Positions 16,679-26,963 are shown, numbered from the stretch's first letter. The stretch: DNA of 64,000 bases from Bacillus sp. DTU_2020_1000418_1_SI_GHA_SEK_038 (GCF_032341175.1 NZ_CP135435.1:1612001-1676000), one strand, 5' to 3'. The notes: generated by a model not told the origin, from the letters alone. Made by a program: numbers and translations.

Positions 16679-18124
16679 TTAATTTTCAACATTTTCGGTT
16701 TCTTCAATTACTTCTTCATTGCTGCCATTTCCGTTATTTCCCTTTCCTTTGTTATCTTTTTCTTTTTTCTTTTTTTCATTAATGTAAAGCTTGCCATCAG
16801 CAATTTTACGTGCATCGTTGCCAAAGTCATCTGTTACATGTACTTCTATTTCTGCACCAGGCGCTTTTACATTAGATGTGACAGAATAGTATCCCACATA
16901 ATGCCCAGGTGCAGTTTCCGTCATCGGCAGTGTATTGGCGTCTGATAGCTGTCCACCAGTGTTAGTTAATGGCAATCTGAGGGTAAACGTTGCTTTCAGG
17001 CCAGGTTCGCTGTCAAATTCAATTTTGACCGTTTCGCCTTTCTTCAATTCGTTATCTTCTGAAGGAAGCAGATTTTCAATAGCTGGTGGAGTATATTTTG
17101 CATTTACTGTTACTGTTTTTTCCTCAGAATTACCTGCCTTGTCTTGAGCAATAACAGTGATTATGTTTTCACCTTCACTTAGAATAATACGAAGTGAGTA
17201 TTTGCCATCGGCTATATTTGCACTTTGACCATTAACCTGTACTGAATCAAGATTTTCATCGGATACTGTACCTTCAACGGTTACTGTTTCTTTATTTGTT
17301 TTTGATTTATCCTCTGGTGCAGTTATTGTTAGCTCTGGTTTCGTTTGATCGAAAACGATTTTTACAGGATTTGAAGCATCCGTTGACCCTAAATCTGTTG
17401 TCACCTTCGCAGTTAGAATGTTTTCACCCTCTGTTAACGAAACTTCAGCTGAGAATATTCCAGCATCAGTCGCTTCTGTAGTTGCAATTTCCTCTCCATC
17501 GTTGAAAATTTTGACTGTTGCCGAAGGTGCTGTTGTACCTTCTACAGTTACTGTTCCTTCACTTGTAAATGCGCCATCTGCTGGAGAGGTTATCACAGGA
17601 GCTGTTACTTCATAATTAACTGTGGAACGAATCATATAGTTGCCTTCTGCTTCTGGTGACGGGGACCAAGCACCTCCTACCAGCTGCCAGCTTCGCTTCG
17701 CATTTGTTCCATTTTCATCCGTTGCAAGTCCAGGAGCATTCGGATTCGGAGAAGTTTGGATGTAAACCATGTAGAAATCCCCGTTAACCATTATTCCATG
17801 CTCCCTTAAATCAATATGTGTCCACTCGCCATTTCTTAATGCAGTGGCATCAAATGGTCCCGCTAGCTTCTTACCAGGTGCTCCATCTGGACCGCTTGCA
17901 TCGTACACTTCAACTTTGAAAGCCGTACCGCCTGGAACCGGCCATTGTGTATCCCAGAATCGGAATAACCCGCCTGTTACCATAGCATTTTTGTGCCCAG
18001 GAGCAAGCGCCATTTTAACAGCCCAGCCATTTCCGGCATCATAGAAGGCACGGGCATTTTCAGCAGTACCGTCATCATAGCCAATTTCGCCTGGGAAACC
18101 GATGAACGGCTTTAACTGTACGTT
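16679..18124 (-). pseudogene. bpr: C-terminal remnant of bacillopeptidase F behind an in-frame stop
   Basis: These 481 sense codons continue the bpr reading frame with no shift directly after the TAA at 18125-18127. The first residues, NVQLKPFIGFPGEIGYDDGT followed by AENARAFYDAGNGW, match the inner part of B. subtilis Bpr as I remember it. Several Ig-like/stalk repeats follow (segments of the type GTVTVEGTTAPSATVKIFNDG and ETVTVEGTVSDENLDSVQVNG), then a low-complexity Lys/Asn/Glu tail. There is no good ribosome site before the internal ATG 18013. It is therefore probably untranslated, unless the stop is read through, suppressed or a sequencing error. Confidence 0.75.
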
Positions 18125-21106
18125 TTATTCCAATGGAGTTTCACTAATGCTAATAGCAATATCCTGGCTGTAGTATGAAGGTGCCATCACCTTTAATGTG
18201 TAGTTTCCTTCATATGCTGTAATAGAATATTCACCGTTTGCATTTGTTTCAACAGGCTGAACGGCAGCATCCTCTACTAAAAGAAGTGTTGCATTTGCAA
18301 CAGGTTGACCTGTAGCTTGATTTGTAACAGTACCAGAAACTGTTCCTTGCGGGATTGGCTCTAAAACAAAATTAGCTGTCACTTCACCGTCTTGAGGAAT
18401 ATGAACAGTCTGTGCCTGCGAACGGTATCCATAAGATTCTGCTTGCACAGTAAAGGATCCGGAAGCATGTGTAAATTCATATGTGCCGTCAAAAGGTTTT
18501 GTAAATACTGATCTGCCTGATTCTAAAATACTCACTTCAGCAGTTAATGGAAGGAGAGCAGGGAAAGGCAGATTGTTTGAGTCCTTATTTTGTTTTACCT
18601 TTTCTTTTACAGGTAGAATCTTGTCAGGATCGACCTTTTCACCCTTTAGAGTAGCATTGGAATCTTCTGCAGCTAAAGGCTGATTCGTAATACCAAGCTG
18701 ATTACTATTTGCAGACTGAAGTGCTGTATTTGAGAGCTGTACGTCATCAATGTACCAGCCAGGTCTCTGGACAGATCCATCTGTTTTTACATTGAAGCCT
18801 ATATAGATTCTTTGACCTGCGTATTCGCTTAAGTCTACTTCTCCGTCAACCCAGCCTGAAGTAATATCAGTGATGCGAAGCATTTGTGTCCAGTTTTCCA
18901 TGTCAGTTGAGACGAAAACATGGCCGTAATCCCAGTTCCTTTCAAGGTTATACCATTGCTTGAACTGTAAGTATGCACTTCCTTCTGGGAGGTCAATAGG
19001 CGGCATAACTAATGTCATATTGGCTCTGTTATCGTAGTTTCCTGCAAGATTAGTTGCGTAAACTTTTTCCCCTGATACTGCGCTGCCAGGCCCGGAGGTT
19101 GGCACTCCCCATTGCCAGCTATTAAATTCACCGAATGATGTCCAGCCTGTTGGCTCAGATTCAAAATCCTGTGAATAGCCTATGGTGATGCCAGGCATAA
19201 CAGATACTACAAAGTTATCAGTTATAACTTCATTTCCTCCAAAGTCATTGACCTTCCATTTATATGTGATGGATGGCGTAGAAATCTCGTCTCCAGGAAT
19301 CGTTACTTTGTAAATTCCATCCTTATAGTCTCCTGAAATTCTTGCTCCTTGTAAAGTTGCCCAGGTGCCGTCAGATTTTAAGTATTCAAGGACAGTGTTT
19401 AATACACTTACATTGTCTGTTGCTCTTAATTCTAAGGAAAGATCCATTCCAGCGTATATTTCTTGCGGAGCATTGTGTACCACTTCAGGTGCTTCACTAT
19501 CGTTGCCTTCTTTTGCAACTTGGCCTTTAATCTTTCCAAGGCCTGATATGACAGAAGAAACGGCATCATATGCATTAACGAGACCATATCCAAAGCCATT
19601 ATTTGGTGTTTCAGGATATTGTCCGTTTGTTAAAGGTGTAGCTGTTTGGATTAATATTTCTTCCATATCTTCAACAGAAAGACTTGAATTAACTTGACGA
19701 AGCATGGCTGCAACAGCTGAAACATGCGGGCCTGCCATGGAGGTTCCATTCCAGCCTCCCTCATATCCGCTTCCTGGTACGGAAGAACGAATATTTACAC
19801 CTGGCGCAGAGATATCAGGTTTGATTTCTCCATATGGTGATGGTCCTTGAAGGGAGAAGCTGCCTAATCCATTGTTAATATCTGTTGCTCCAGTAGCAAA
19901 CGATTCAGGATAGTTTGCTGGATTGGCAATTGATCCTGGCCCGCCTGGATTTCCGGCTCTTGTATTGCCTGCAGAGAATTCTGGGAAGATTTCAGCTGCA
20001 CGCCACGCTTGAACCATAGGACGATACCATTCATCAAGACCTGGGCCGCCGCCCCAAGAGTTATTTACAACATCAGGAGCTTTATCAGGGTGAGGATTTC
20101 CAGCTGCATCCTTTGGCGCTATAATCCATTCACCAGCAGCAATCAAATCTCTATCTGTACCGCCAGAAGCTGTAAACGCTTTAACAGCAATCCACTTTGC
20201 ACCTGGTGCTACTCCAATTTGGTTGGCTCCATTTGGCTCAGCACCAACCATCGTACCTGTTACATGGGTACCATGTCCATGATCATCATAAGCTGAATTT
20301 CTTCCAGCAGTAGCATCAAACCAGTTAAATTCATGTGTTGGAGAATTAGGATTGGCTGGATTATAGCCTCGGTATTTTTCCTTTAGTGCTGGATGATCCC
20401 ATTGGACACCAGTGTCTATGGATGCAACAACCGTACCAGATCCATCAATTCCCATTGCCCAAACGGCTGGAGCACCGACTCTTTCAATATTCCATTCTAT
20501 TGAGTTTGTTTCAGCTTCTGTTTTTTTATCTAGCTGAAGTGAAGGGGGCTCGGCAACCTTTTCTGGAATATTCAGCTGTCTAACTTCGTTTGGTAGAATT
20601 TTGTCAATTTCAGGGAAGGCTGCGACTTGTTCCATTACCTCTTTTGTAGCAGTAACAGCAATGGCATTCACAATATAGAAGGATTCAACATCTGTTGCTT
20701 TTCCCTCTTTCTCCATTTTTTGGAGAAATTCTGCAACAGGGCCTTGAGTTTCAAATGCAGTAGATCGTAGGGAGGAAAGAACTGCGGATCGTTTCATGTA
20801 TTTTATTTTAGCTGGTGTTACATTTTGATTTAAAGCATTTTTTTCAGCATTTTTTGCTGCTGCGGCTGTGTCTGCTTGTTCCTTGAACTTAATTAAAAAC
20901 GTGACTTTATCTTGATTAGCGAATTGATCTTGTAATCTGCTGCTAATTTTACTTTTTGTAGCCTCAGGAGCTGCTTTCTTAAGTGAAGTATGTGGAGAAT
21001 CATTTGCTTCCGCTTGACCCATGTTCGGGAACATAAGCGGGAGTATTAAAAAAGCAATGAACATGATATTAAGCCAACGAAATCGCGTATTTCTTTTCCT
21101 CTTCAA
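18125..21106 (-). CDS. bpr: Bacillopeptidase F, S8 serine protease, truncated by nonsense codon
   Basis: Secreted subtilisin-family protease. The 993 residues contain a signal peptide (MKRKRNTRFR then a hydrophobic core, to about residue 35), an I9-type propeptide (about 60-180) and the S8 domain with Asp231 (SIDTG), His278 (GHGTH) and Ser456 (GTSMAGP). A beta-sandwich with SQDFESEPTGW and WYIDDVQLS (about 680-810) and carboxypeptidase-regulatory-like repeats near the end follow. The TTG start at 21106 has AAGGAGG 7 nt upstream. The frame ends at TAA 18125, but 481 more codons follow in frame; the full product would be about 1475 residues against about 1433 in B. subtilis. The catalytic part is whole, so a shortened active protease is possible. 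Confidence 0.9.
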   Translation of the reverse strand: MKRKRNTRFRWLNIMFIAFLILPLMFPNMGQAEANDSPHTSLKKAAPEATKSKISSRLQDQFANQDKVTFLIKFKEQADTAAAAKNAEKNALNQNVTPAKIKYMKRSAVLSSLRSTAFETQGPVAEFLQKMEKEGKATDVESFYIVNAIAVTATKEVMEQVAAFPEIDKILPNEVRQLNIPEKVAEPPSLQLDKKTEAETNSIEWNIERVGAPAVWAMGIDGSGTVVASIDTGVQWDHPALKEKYRGYNPANPNSPTHEFNWFDATAGRNSAYDDHGHGTHVTGTMVGAEPNGANQIGVAPGAKWIAVKAFTASGGTDRDLIAAGEWIIAPKDAAGNPHPDKAPDVVNNSWGGGPGLDEWYRPMVQAWRAAEIFPEFSAGNTRAGNPGGPGSIANPANYPESFATGATDINNGLGSFSLQGPSPYGEIKPDISAPGVNIRSSVPGSGYEGGWNGTSMAGPHVSAVAAMLRQVNSSLSVEDMEEILIQTATPLTNGQYPETPNNGFGYGLVNAYDAVSSVISGLGKIKGQVAKEGNDSEAPEVVHNAPQEIYAGMDLSLELRATDNVSVLNTVLEYLKSDGTWATLQGARISGDYKDGIYKVTIPGDEISTPSITYKWKVNDFGGNEVITDNFVVSVMPGITIGYSQDFESEPTGWTSFGEFNSWQWGVPTSGPGSAVSGEKVYATNLAGNYDNRANMTLVMPPIDLPEGSAYLQFKQWYNLERNWDYGHVFVSTDMENWTQMLRITDITSGWVDGEVDLSEYAGQRIYIGFNVKTDGSVQRPGWYIDDVQLSNTALQSANSNQLGITNQPLAAEDSNATLKGEKVDPDKILPVKEKVKQNKDSNNLPFPALLPLTAEVSILESGRSVFTKPFDGTYEFTHASGSFTVQAESYGYRSQAQTVHIPQDGEVTANFVLEPIPQGTVSGTVTNQATGQPVANATLLLVEDAAVQPVETNANGEYSITAYEGNYTLKVMAPSYYSQDIAISISETPLE

Positions 21107-21831
21107 AATAATCCCTCCTTGTTTTGGTAAATAAGATTTTGCCTGCTGGTTCTAAATGAAAATAATCACCTCCAAAAAGGGCGAAAAGAAAACCCTTTGT
21201 TAATGAAACTTTAGCGAATGAAATTCGAAAAAGATGTCGAATAATCAGAGAGGAATTGAGTGCTAGATTAAAATGAGAGGAAGGAATTAGAGTAAGATGA
21301 CTGGTCAAGATAAAAGGAACTAGTAAACACTCAATCTAAACGACTAGAAATATGTTCATTTACATATAAAATTGGCAATTTTCATGTTTTTTTGGAAAAA
21401 ATAAGAAAAAGGGAAGGGGAGTGAATTTAACCGAAAAGACCTATAGTGAAAAGGAAGTGGGTTATTAGCTGATGCGTCTTTTATCCTAGTGGAGGATTTA
21501 AAAAATATCGGGTTACAAAAATAGCAAATAAGTCATGTAACTTTTTAGAAAAAATGTAAATCTTCTGCTTTCTAATTTAGTAACAGATAGATAGTACTAG
21601 TTAAATAGAATGATCAAAAAACATACTTTTATCCTGTTTTCAAATGATTGAGCAGGAAAATAGATATACATATCTAAAAATCTATTGAATTTAAGGAAAA
21701 ATTGATCTGGAAATCATTGCTATCAATTGGTAAGGTAGGGAATATTACAACATTAGTTATTAATATGTTTTGAAAAGTGATTCTTTTTTGTACCTTATTC
21801 GTCTAATAGTTTGTATGAGGGAGCGGATAAA
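21107..21831. other. 725-bp gap between bpr and the ECF sigma gene
   Basis: A/T-rich divergent promoter region. I see no convincing gene: open frames here lack ribosome sites and recognisable sequence. TGATTC-N16-CGTC near 21779-21804 (just before the sigma gene) could be an ECF-type promoter for autoregulation, but the -35 is poor. No clear hairpin or repeat was found. Confidence 0.4.
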
Positions 21832-22359
21832 ATGAAAAGAAATTCTGCAGAACATTTTGAACAAATATACACAGAATATAGTGATAAAATTTACGGCTAT
21901 ATATTTCTCCTAGTAAATAATAAAGAGATTGCTGAAGACTTGACTCAAGAAGCTTTTATCAAAGCATTTAGAAGTCTAAACCAATTCAATGGAGAGTCTC
22001 ATATGTTTACTTGGTTATTTCGTATTGCCAGAAATGTGACGATCGATTTTTTACGAAAAAAGCGGTTGTATCAATTTTTTTCAATAGATAAATATCAATT
22101 CGAGTCTGAAAAGCAATCCCCGCTAGAAATTGTACTAAAAGGGGAGAATATTACAATTCTTTACGAGGCCATTCGAAAATTAAAGATTAGCTATCAGGAA
22201 GTGATTATTTTAAGAAAGATTAAAGAGTTTTCCATAAAGGAGACCGCTGAAATTTTAAATTGGAATGAAAATAAAGTTAAAATTACAACCTCTAGAGCAA
22301 TGGCAGCGTTAAAAAAAGAATTACTAAAACGGAGGGTTAGCCGTGAGGAAGTTATCTGA
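21832..22359 (+). CDS. ECF-type RNA polymerase sigma factor
   Basis: Group IV sigma factor of 175 residues. Region 2 is visible at about 20-85 (DKIYGYIFLLVNNKEIAEDL, TWLFRIARNVTIDFLRKK) and region 4 at about 115-170 (SYQEVIILRKIKEFSIKETA then a helix-turn-helix). The composition and the TWLFRIARN motif recall SigX/SigM-type factors of Bacillus, but I cannot name an orthologue. ATG 21832 is chosen; an in-frame TTG 21 nt upstream lacks a site. The next gene overlaps its end by 17 nt and encodes a one-pass membrane protein, the usual anti-sigma arrangement. Its regulon and inducing signal are unknown. Confidence 0.9.
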   Translation: MKRNSAEHFEQIYTEYSDKIYGYIFLLVNNKEIAEDLTQEAFIKAFRSLNQFNGESHMFTWLFRIARNVTIDFLRKKRLYQFFSIDKYQFESEKQSPLEIVLKGENITILYEAIRKLKISYQEVIILRKIKEFSIKETAEILNWNENKVKITTSRAMAALKKELLKRRVSREEVI

Positions 22360-22957
22360 ATATGATCATTCTTTTCAAGAATTAAAGCATATACCTCGCT
22401 CAAATCAGCAAAAACAATTAAGTTTATTGAAAATCTTGGATGAGATGAATAAACAAACAAAAGGAACGAAGAACCTTTTTCCACAAATATTAACTATTTC
22501 AGTTTCGTTTGCTGCATGTGTTCTATTTGCCTTTATTGTTTTTCATCAAAAAGATCTAATCCAAACCACAAGTCTGCTCAATACAATAGAGAATAATTCG
22601 ATTACTCAAATGACATTATCTCCCGCAAAGTCCAATCATACATTTACTCAGAAAGAGGGGGGGAATCAAAAGGGTATTTACTTCATTGAAGATGATGACT
22701 GGAATCTTACTTTTAACAAATTTATAAAAAATGCTCAAAACGTTTCTTATGAGCCTCAAACTATGCCGTTATATGATCTGCTTCTTACTTTTAAAAATCA
22801 TGAAACAATAAAAATAAAAGTATGGGCAGAGGACGGATTAGTCTACTTAAAAGAATTAGAACAAGAAAACTTTTATCTTTTATCTAGGGAAAATAGTGCA
22901 GTTTTTATTGATAAAGTAAATTCCATTCATGAATATATCGAAACGCCTTTGAAATAG
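22343..22957 (+). CDS. Putative anti-sigma factor, one transmembrane segment
   Basis: A 204-residue protein whose GTG start lies inside the sigma gene behind GGAGGG. An N-terminal cytoplasmic part (about 1-46) would bind the sigma factor, one membrane helix covers about 48-68, and the outer domain (about 70-204) contains IYFIEDDDWNLTFNKFI and KIKVWAEDGLVYLKE. It lacks the zinc-binding HxxxCxxC motif of ZAS-type anti-sigmas, like RsiX-type proteins. The role is inferred from overlap and topology. A terminator follows at 22971, so the two genes form a closed unit. Confidence 0.8.
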   Translation: MRKLSEYDHSFQELKHIPRSNQQKQLSLLKILDEMNKQTKGTKNLFPQILTISVSFAACVLFAFIVFHQKDLIQTTSLLNTIENNSITQMTLSPAKSNHTFTQKEGGNQKGIYFIEDDDWNLTFNKFIKNAQNVSYEPQTMPLYDLLLTFKNHETIKIKVWAEDGLVYLKELEQENFYLLSRENSAVFIDKVNSIHEYIETPLK

Positions 22958-22970
22958 TAACCATTACAAA

Positions 22971-23007
22971 AAACGAAGTCCATTTTTAGGAGGGCTTCGT
23001 TTATTTG
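22971..23007. terminator. Terminator between anti-sigma gene and Cys-containing peptide gene
   Basis: AAACGAAG pairs with CTTCGTTT, with a partly paired interior, then ATTTG. It lies between convergent genes. Confidence 0.7.
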
Positions 23008-23029
23008 CATCCGAGTTTAATTAGAAATT

Positions 23030-23368
23030 CTATTGAGCACGGCATATATTACTCCAAAATCCTTCGACACATACCTTATATCGCGGAACATTGCCATCTC
23101 CCCCGCCGTAAGCATATTTTGTACAGTACCAGCAAAGGGGCTCTCCATTAGTTGATTCATCATCGTTAAGATTGTTTATTGTTCCGTCCGGCCAATCGGA
23201 CTTTGCATTTGAATTCTCTTCAATTGTGTTGAATACTTGTCCGGCTTTGATGTTTTCTGAATCTATACCTTCTGCATTAAATGGCTTTTTCACATCGTTT
23301 TGTGATGCAAAAGCTTGAACAGTTCCTACGAGCATTAAAATTAGCAGAATGATCATGCTCCTTTTCAT
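23030..23368 (-). CDS. Small secreted protein with four C-terminal cysteines
   Basis: A 112-residue protein with a clear signal peptide (MKRSMIILLILMLVGTVQAFA, cleavage expected near residue 21-22), an acidic Asn/Asp-rich middle, and a C-terminal domain with four cysteines arranged LCWYC-x19-VCVEGFWSNIC. The cysteine pattern suggests two disulfides outside the cell. GGGGGA lies before ATG 23368. It faces the ECF sigma/anti-sigma pair across a shared terminator, so a regulatory link is possible but not shown. I do not recognise the family; a bacteriocin-like, signalling or envelope role cannot be decided. Confidence 0.7.
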   Translation of the reverse strand: MKRSMIILLILMLVGTVQAFASQNDVKKPFNAEGIDSENIKAGQVFNTIEENSNAKSDWPDGTINNLNDDESTNGEPLCWYCTKYAYGGGDGNVPRYKVCVEGFWSNICRAQ

Positions 23369-23653
23369 TTAAATTCCCCCTTATATTCGATTATTAGTAG
23401 AATAACTTATTTTTCCAATTAAGAAATGGTTCGAAACTAGTGATTACCTTTAGTACTTAATAACTAACTATAATGAAATATCTCATTAAAATGGATATAT
23501 GCTATTAATTTTTCCTGCTTATTCCTTTCATTCCATGGAAAATATTAAGTTGGAGACTATGACTAAACTATGTTAGGGTAATTAATGTTGGCACATAACT
23601 TGCCAAGGATTTTAACCATAATAATCAGTCTTTACTTAAAGGGAGGAGAAATA

Positions 23654-24256
23654 ATGAAGAAGCTTGCAGCAGCTATGCTTGCAGGACTCATGATGCTCTC
23701 ATTCCAGTTTATCCAATCTAAGAATACACATGTCAATGCTGAAACATTGGATCATGTAGATATATATACTGTTCAGAAAGGCGATTCCCTTTTTAAAATT
23801 GGATTGAAATACGGAGTATCTGAGCTAGAGATAAAAGAAATAAATTATTTAAAGTCGAAAAAGATTCATCCAGGTCAAAAGCTTATCTTACCAGAAACAA
23901 TTTCTAAGGCTGAAAAAGACCTCCTTGCAAGGCTTGTACATGCAGAGGCTAAAGGAGAGCCGCATGAGGGAAAGGTAGCCGTTGCATTAGTCGTATTGAA
24001 TCGGGTAGAAGATGACCGATTCCCGGATAAGATTAAAGATGTTATTTATCAAAAAAGACAATTCCAACCAGTTGATAATGGATCGATTAATGAGCCTTCT
24101 GGTGAAGATTCTAAAAAAGCTATGATGGAAGCTTTAGCTCTCCAGGGGCAAGGAAATGAGTCAATATTTTTCTTTAATCCCGATAAAACAAATAGTAAAT
24201 GGTTAAGAACAAAAACGGTGACAACCGTAATAGGCAATCACAGATTTGCGAAGTAA
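23654..24256 (+). CDS. LysM plus SleB/CwlJ-type cell wall hydrolase
   Basis: Exported peptidoglycan hydrolase of 200 residues. Order: signal peptide (about 1-33), LysM wall-binding module (about 38-84, YTVQKGDSLFKIGLKYGVS then HPGQKLILPE), and a hydrolase_2 catalytic domain (about 90-200) starting ARLVHAEAKGEPHEGKVAVA, where the glutamate of HAEAKGE is the likely catalytic residue. This layout matches B. subtilis YkvT and resembles germination enzyme SleB. ATG 23654 follows GGGAGGAG. An enzyme acting on cortex or wall is expected; whether it acts in germination or in growth cannot be told. Confidence 0.88.
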   Translation: MKKLAAAMLAGLMMLSFQFIQSKNTHVNAETLDHVDIYTVQKGDSLFKIGLKYGVSELEIKEINYLKSKKIHPGQKLILPETISKAEKDLLARLVHAEAKGEPHEGKVAVALVVLNRVEDDRFPDKIKDVIYQKRQFQPVDNGSINEPSGEDSKKAMMEALALQGQGNESIFFFNPDKTNSKWLRTKTVTTVIGNHRFAK

Positions 24257-24279
24257 TTGAATTAACGAAAGAACAAAGA

Positions 24280-24308
24280 TGAGGGTTTATTGCCCTCAAC
24301 TTTATTTG
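24280..24308. terminator. Bidirectional terminator
   Basis: TGAGGG pairs with CCCTCA around TTTATTG, then ACTTTATTT. It lies between two convergent genes. Confidence 0.7.
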
Positions 24309-25171
24309 TTTTTATCAATATATTCAAATAAAAATGATTGCCCATTACGATAAAATCGCGGATCATATAAGCCGAGACGCTCCTGATCGTTTACGAGTAC
24401 AACGAATGGTGACCACTCATAAAGTGTTTTTGCTTCTGGGCGCTCAGCAAACAATTTGTCTAAATCAGCTTCGGCTGCTGATTCAAGGACATATTGAACT
24501 TTTCGGTCCTGCCAAAGATTGTCTTGAAAAATAGTAACCTGATCATCTTTCATCGTAATGACAGAAAAGGTCCAAGGAACAAAACCGGCGGAAAGAGCCA
24601 CTTGATCATACTGATCGTCATACTGATTGTAAATTATATACCCTTGAGCCGTTTGAACGATAAGATGTAAGGCAATAAATGCCCATGCAAGCTTAAAATA
24701 ATAAGGAGACTTTGTTTTCTCTTTTCTTGATAAAATAAAAGCTATCCCTAAAATTCCCCAAAATACTAAATCTACGATAGGGATCGTCCCAAATGTAATC
24801 CTTTGAGTGGAAAAAGGTTCTAAATAGCCAGTTCCCCAAGCATTAAAAAGGTCGCTCGTATCATGTATGAAAACTGCAAGCCATCCAAGCAGGAATAACT
24901 TCATATCTTTAATCTTAAAAATGGCTAAACAAATGAGTGAAAAAAGCAGGGCCCAAATAGGTGTTAAGAAAACCGAGTGAGTAATCCCCCTATGCCACAT
25001 TTGATAAAGGCCCTCTGTATCCCAAAACCGGGAAATAACATCAATATCGGGAATTAGACTTGCACCAACAGCAGTCACAAGATAGGCTCTTTTATGGTTT
25101 TTATCCAAATCTTTTTTATTAACAGTCCCGTAAAGGGCGAGACCGAATAAGGTGTGAGTAACCGAATCCAA
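24302..25171 (-). CDS. yfhP: YfhP/YdjM-type membrane-bound metal-dependent hydrolase
   Basis: A 289-residue membrane protein with an early DSVTHTLFGLALYG motif, then PDIDVISRFW and WHRGITHS, whose His and Asp residues are the putative metal ligands of the YdjM (DUF457) family, and five or so hydrophobic segments to about residue 185. A soluble C-terminal domain follows. TTG 25171 is the start because GGAGGAG lies 8 nt before it. The family is annotated as metal-dependent hydrolase, but no reaction is proven; B. subtilis YfhP has been linked with germination and DNA-repair-related regions only by position. Confidence 0.82.
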   Translation of the reverse strand: MDSVTHTLFGLALYGTVNKKDLDKNHKRAYLVTAVGASLIPDIDVISRFWDTEGLYQMWHRGITHSVFLTPIWALLFSLICLAIFKIKDMKLFLLGWLAVFIHDTSDLFNAWGTGYLEPFSTQRITFGTIPIVDLVFWGILGIAFILSRKEKTKSPYYFKLAWAFIALHLIVQTAQGYIIYNQYDDQYDQVALSAGFVPWTFSVITMKDDQVTIFQDNLWQDRKVQYVLESAAEADLDKLFAERPEAKTLYEWSPFVVLVNDQERLGLYDPRFYRNGQSFLFEYIDKNK

Positions 25172-25363
25172 AACGATCTCCTCCAAAAAGAATAGTCTTA
25201 GTATAAAATCTATTTTAATTATAGACACAATCTGCCTTAAAGGCTATTTTAAACAATTTTGTAAAATCCCATTTGTAATGGAAATATACTGTATTGCAAT
25301 CTGTTTTTCAGAAATGCTAAAATTGAAGGTATGATTAAATTTGAGAGTCAGCGAGGAACTATA

Positions 25364-26944
25364 ATGGTAAATAAGTTTAACGAAGAAGTTTTATCACGCA
25401 GGACTTTTGCGATCATCTCCCACCCGGATGCAGGGAAAACGACCTTAACTGAGAAGCTCCTTTTATTTGGTGGCGCCATCAGAGATGCTGGGACGGTAAA
25501 AGGAAAGAAAACGGGAAAATATGCAACGAGTGACTGGATGGAAATAGAGAAGCAGAGGGGAATCTCTGTTACGTCCAGTGTGATGCAATTTGACTATAAG
25601 GGTGCGCGTGTCAATATCTTGGATACACCTGGGCATCAGGATTTTAGTGAAGATACGTATCGGACACTAACTGCTGTTGACAGTGCAGTGATGATCATTG
25701 ATTCTGCAAAAGGAATAGAAGAGCAGACTTTAAAGCTTTTTAAAGTTTGCCGAATGAGAGGCATTCCTATTTTCACCTTTATTAATAAATTGGACCGCCA
25801 AGGAAGAACACCATTAGAGCTTCTAGCAGAGCTTGAAGAAGTAATGGGCATTCAATCATACCCGATGAATTGGCCGATTGGAATGGGAAAGGAATTCCTT
25901 GGAATTTATGATCGTTTTAATAATCGAATTGAGCAATTTCGTGTAGAGGAGAAGGAGCGATTTCTTCCATTGAATGAAGATGGGGAAATAGATGGTGATC
26001 ATGCTATTAAAGCATCAGGCCTTTATGAGCAAACACTTGAAGAAGTAATGCTGTTAAATGAGGCTGGGAACGAGTTTTCGGTTGAAAAATTGGCAGAGGG
26101 GGAGCTTACCCCCGTTTTCTTTGGCAGTGCTTTAACGAATTTTGGTGTTCAGACTTTTTTAGAATCCTATTTGCAGTTCGCACCGCCTCCTCAAGCCCGA
26201 AAGTCAACTGCTGGTGAAATTGATCCCTTATCTGAAAGCTTTTCAGGCTTTATCTTTAAAATCCAAGCTAATATGAATCCAGCTCATCGGGATCGCATTG
26301 CTTTCCTTAGAATTTGTTCTGGCCGTTTTGAGCGCGGGATGTCTGTGAATATCCCTAGACTAGGCAAGCAAATAAAGCTGGCCCAGTCTACCCAATTCAT
26401 GGCAGACGATCGAAGCACCGTTGATGTAGCTGTTAGCGGTGATATTATCGGTATATATGATCCTGGCACATATCAAATTGGTGATACGTTAACATCGGGA
26501 AAAGATAATTTCCAATTTGAACGGCTGCCGCAATTTACACCTGAGCTTTTCGTTAAGGTTTATGCGAAAAATGTGATGAAACAAAAGCATTTTCATAAAG
26601 GGATTCAGCAGTTAGTTCAGGAAGGTGCAATCCAGCTGTATAAAACCGTGAAAACCGAAGATTTACTTTTAGGAGCGGTTGGACAGCTTCAATTTGAAGT
26701 ATTTGAGCACCGAATGAAAAATGAATATAATACAGAAGTGATTATGGAAAGAGTTGGATCGAAAATTGTTCGTTGGGTTGATGGTGAGGATGTGAATGAA
26801 AACCTTTCAAGTTCAAGAAGCCTTCTTGTCCATGACCGATTTGAAAAGAAAGTCTTCTTATTCGAAAATGATTTCGCACTTCGCTGGTTTCAAGAAAAAA
26901 ATCCAGAAGTAAAATTGTATAATCCTATGGATTCAGAGCATTAA
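25364..26944 (+). CDS. prfC: Peptide chain release factor 3
   Basis: Translational GTPase of 526 residues that recycles RF1/RF2 from the ribosome after termination. G-motifs: SHPDAGKTT (G1), GISVTSS (G2 region), DTPGHQDF (G3), NKLDR (G4). The C-terminal RF3 domain includes [23 protein letters not shown] 25364 has GCGAGG 7 nt upstream and gives the usual [20 protein letters not shown] start; an earlier in-frame ATG adds 11 unlikely residues. RF3 is not universal in Bacillus, and B. subtilis lacks it, so its presence separates this organism from that species. It is a single-gene unit. Confidence 0.94.
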   Translation: MVNKFNEEVLSRRTFAIISHPDAGKTTLTEKLLLFGGAIRDAGTVKGKKTGKYATSDWMEIEKQRGISVTSSVMQFDYKGARVNILDTPGHQDFSEDTYRTLTAVDSAVMIIDSAKGIEEQTLKLFKVCRMRGIPIFTFINKLDRQGRTPLELLAELEEVMGIQSYPMNWPIGMGKEFLGIYDRFNNRIEQFRVEEKERFLPLNEDGEIDGDHAIKASGLYEQTLEEVMLLNEAGNEFSVEKLAEGELTPVFFGSALTNFGVQTFLESYLQFAPPPQARKSTAGEIDPLSESFSGFIFKIQANMNPAHRDRIAFLRICSGRFERGMSVNIPRLGKQIKLAQSTQFMADDRSTVDVAVSGDIIGIYDPGTYQIGDTLTSGKDNFQFERLPQFTPELFVKVYAKNVMKQKHFHKGIQQLVQEGAIQLYKTVKTEDLLLGAVGQLQFEVFEHRMKNEYNTEVIMERVGSKIVRWVDGEDVNENLSSSRSLLVHDRFEKKVFLFENDFALRWFQEKNPEVKLYNPMDSEH

Positions 26945-26963
26945 TAATATAAAGAGCTTATCT

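Noticed and set aside
18011..18013. Independent translation start for the bpr C-terminal piece
   Set aside because: The internal ATG lacks a ribosome site and lies 37 codons inside sequence that already continues the Bpr reading frame.
21069..21308. 79-codon reverse-strand open frame overlapping the bpr start
   Set aside because: Out of frame with the bpr signal peptide, no ribosome site, composition unlike a protein.
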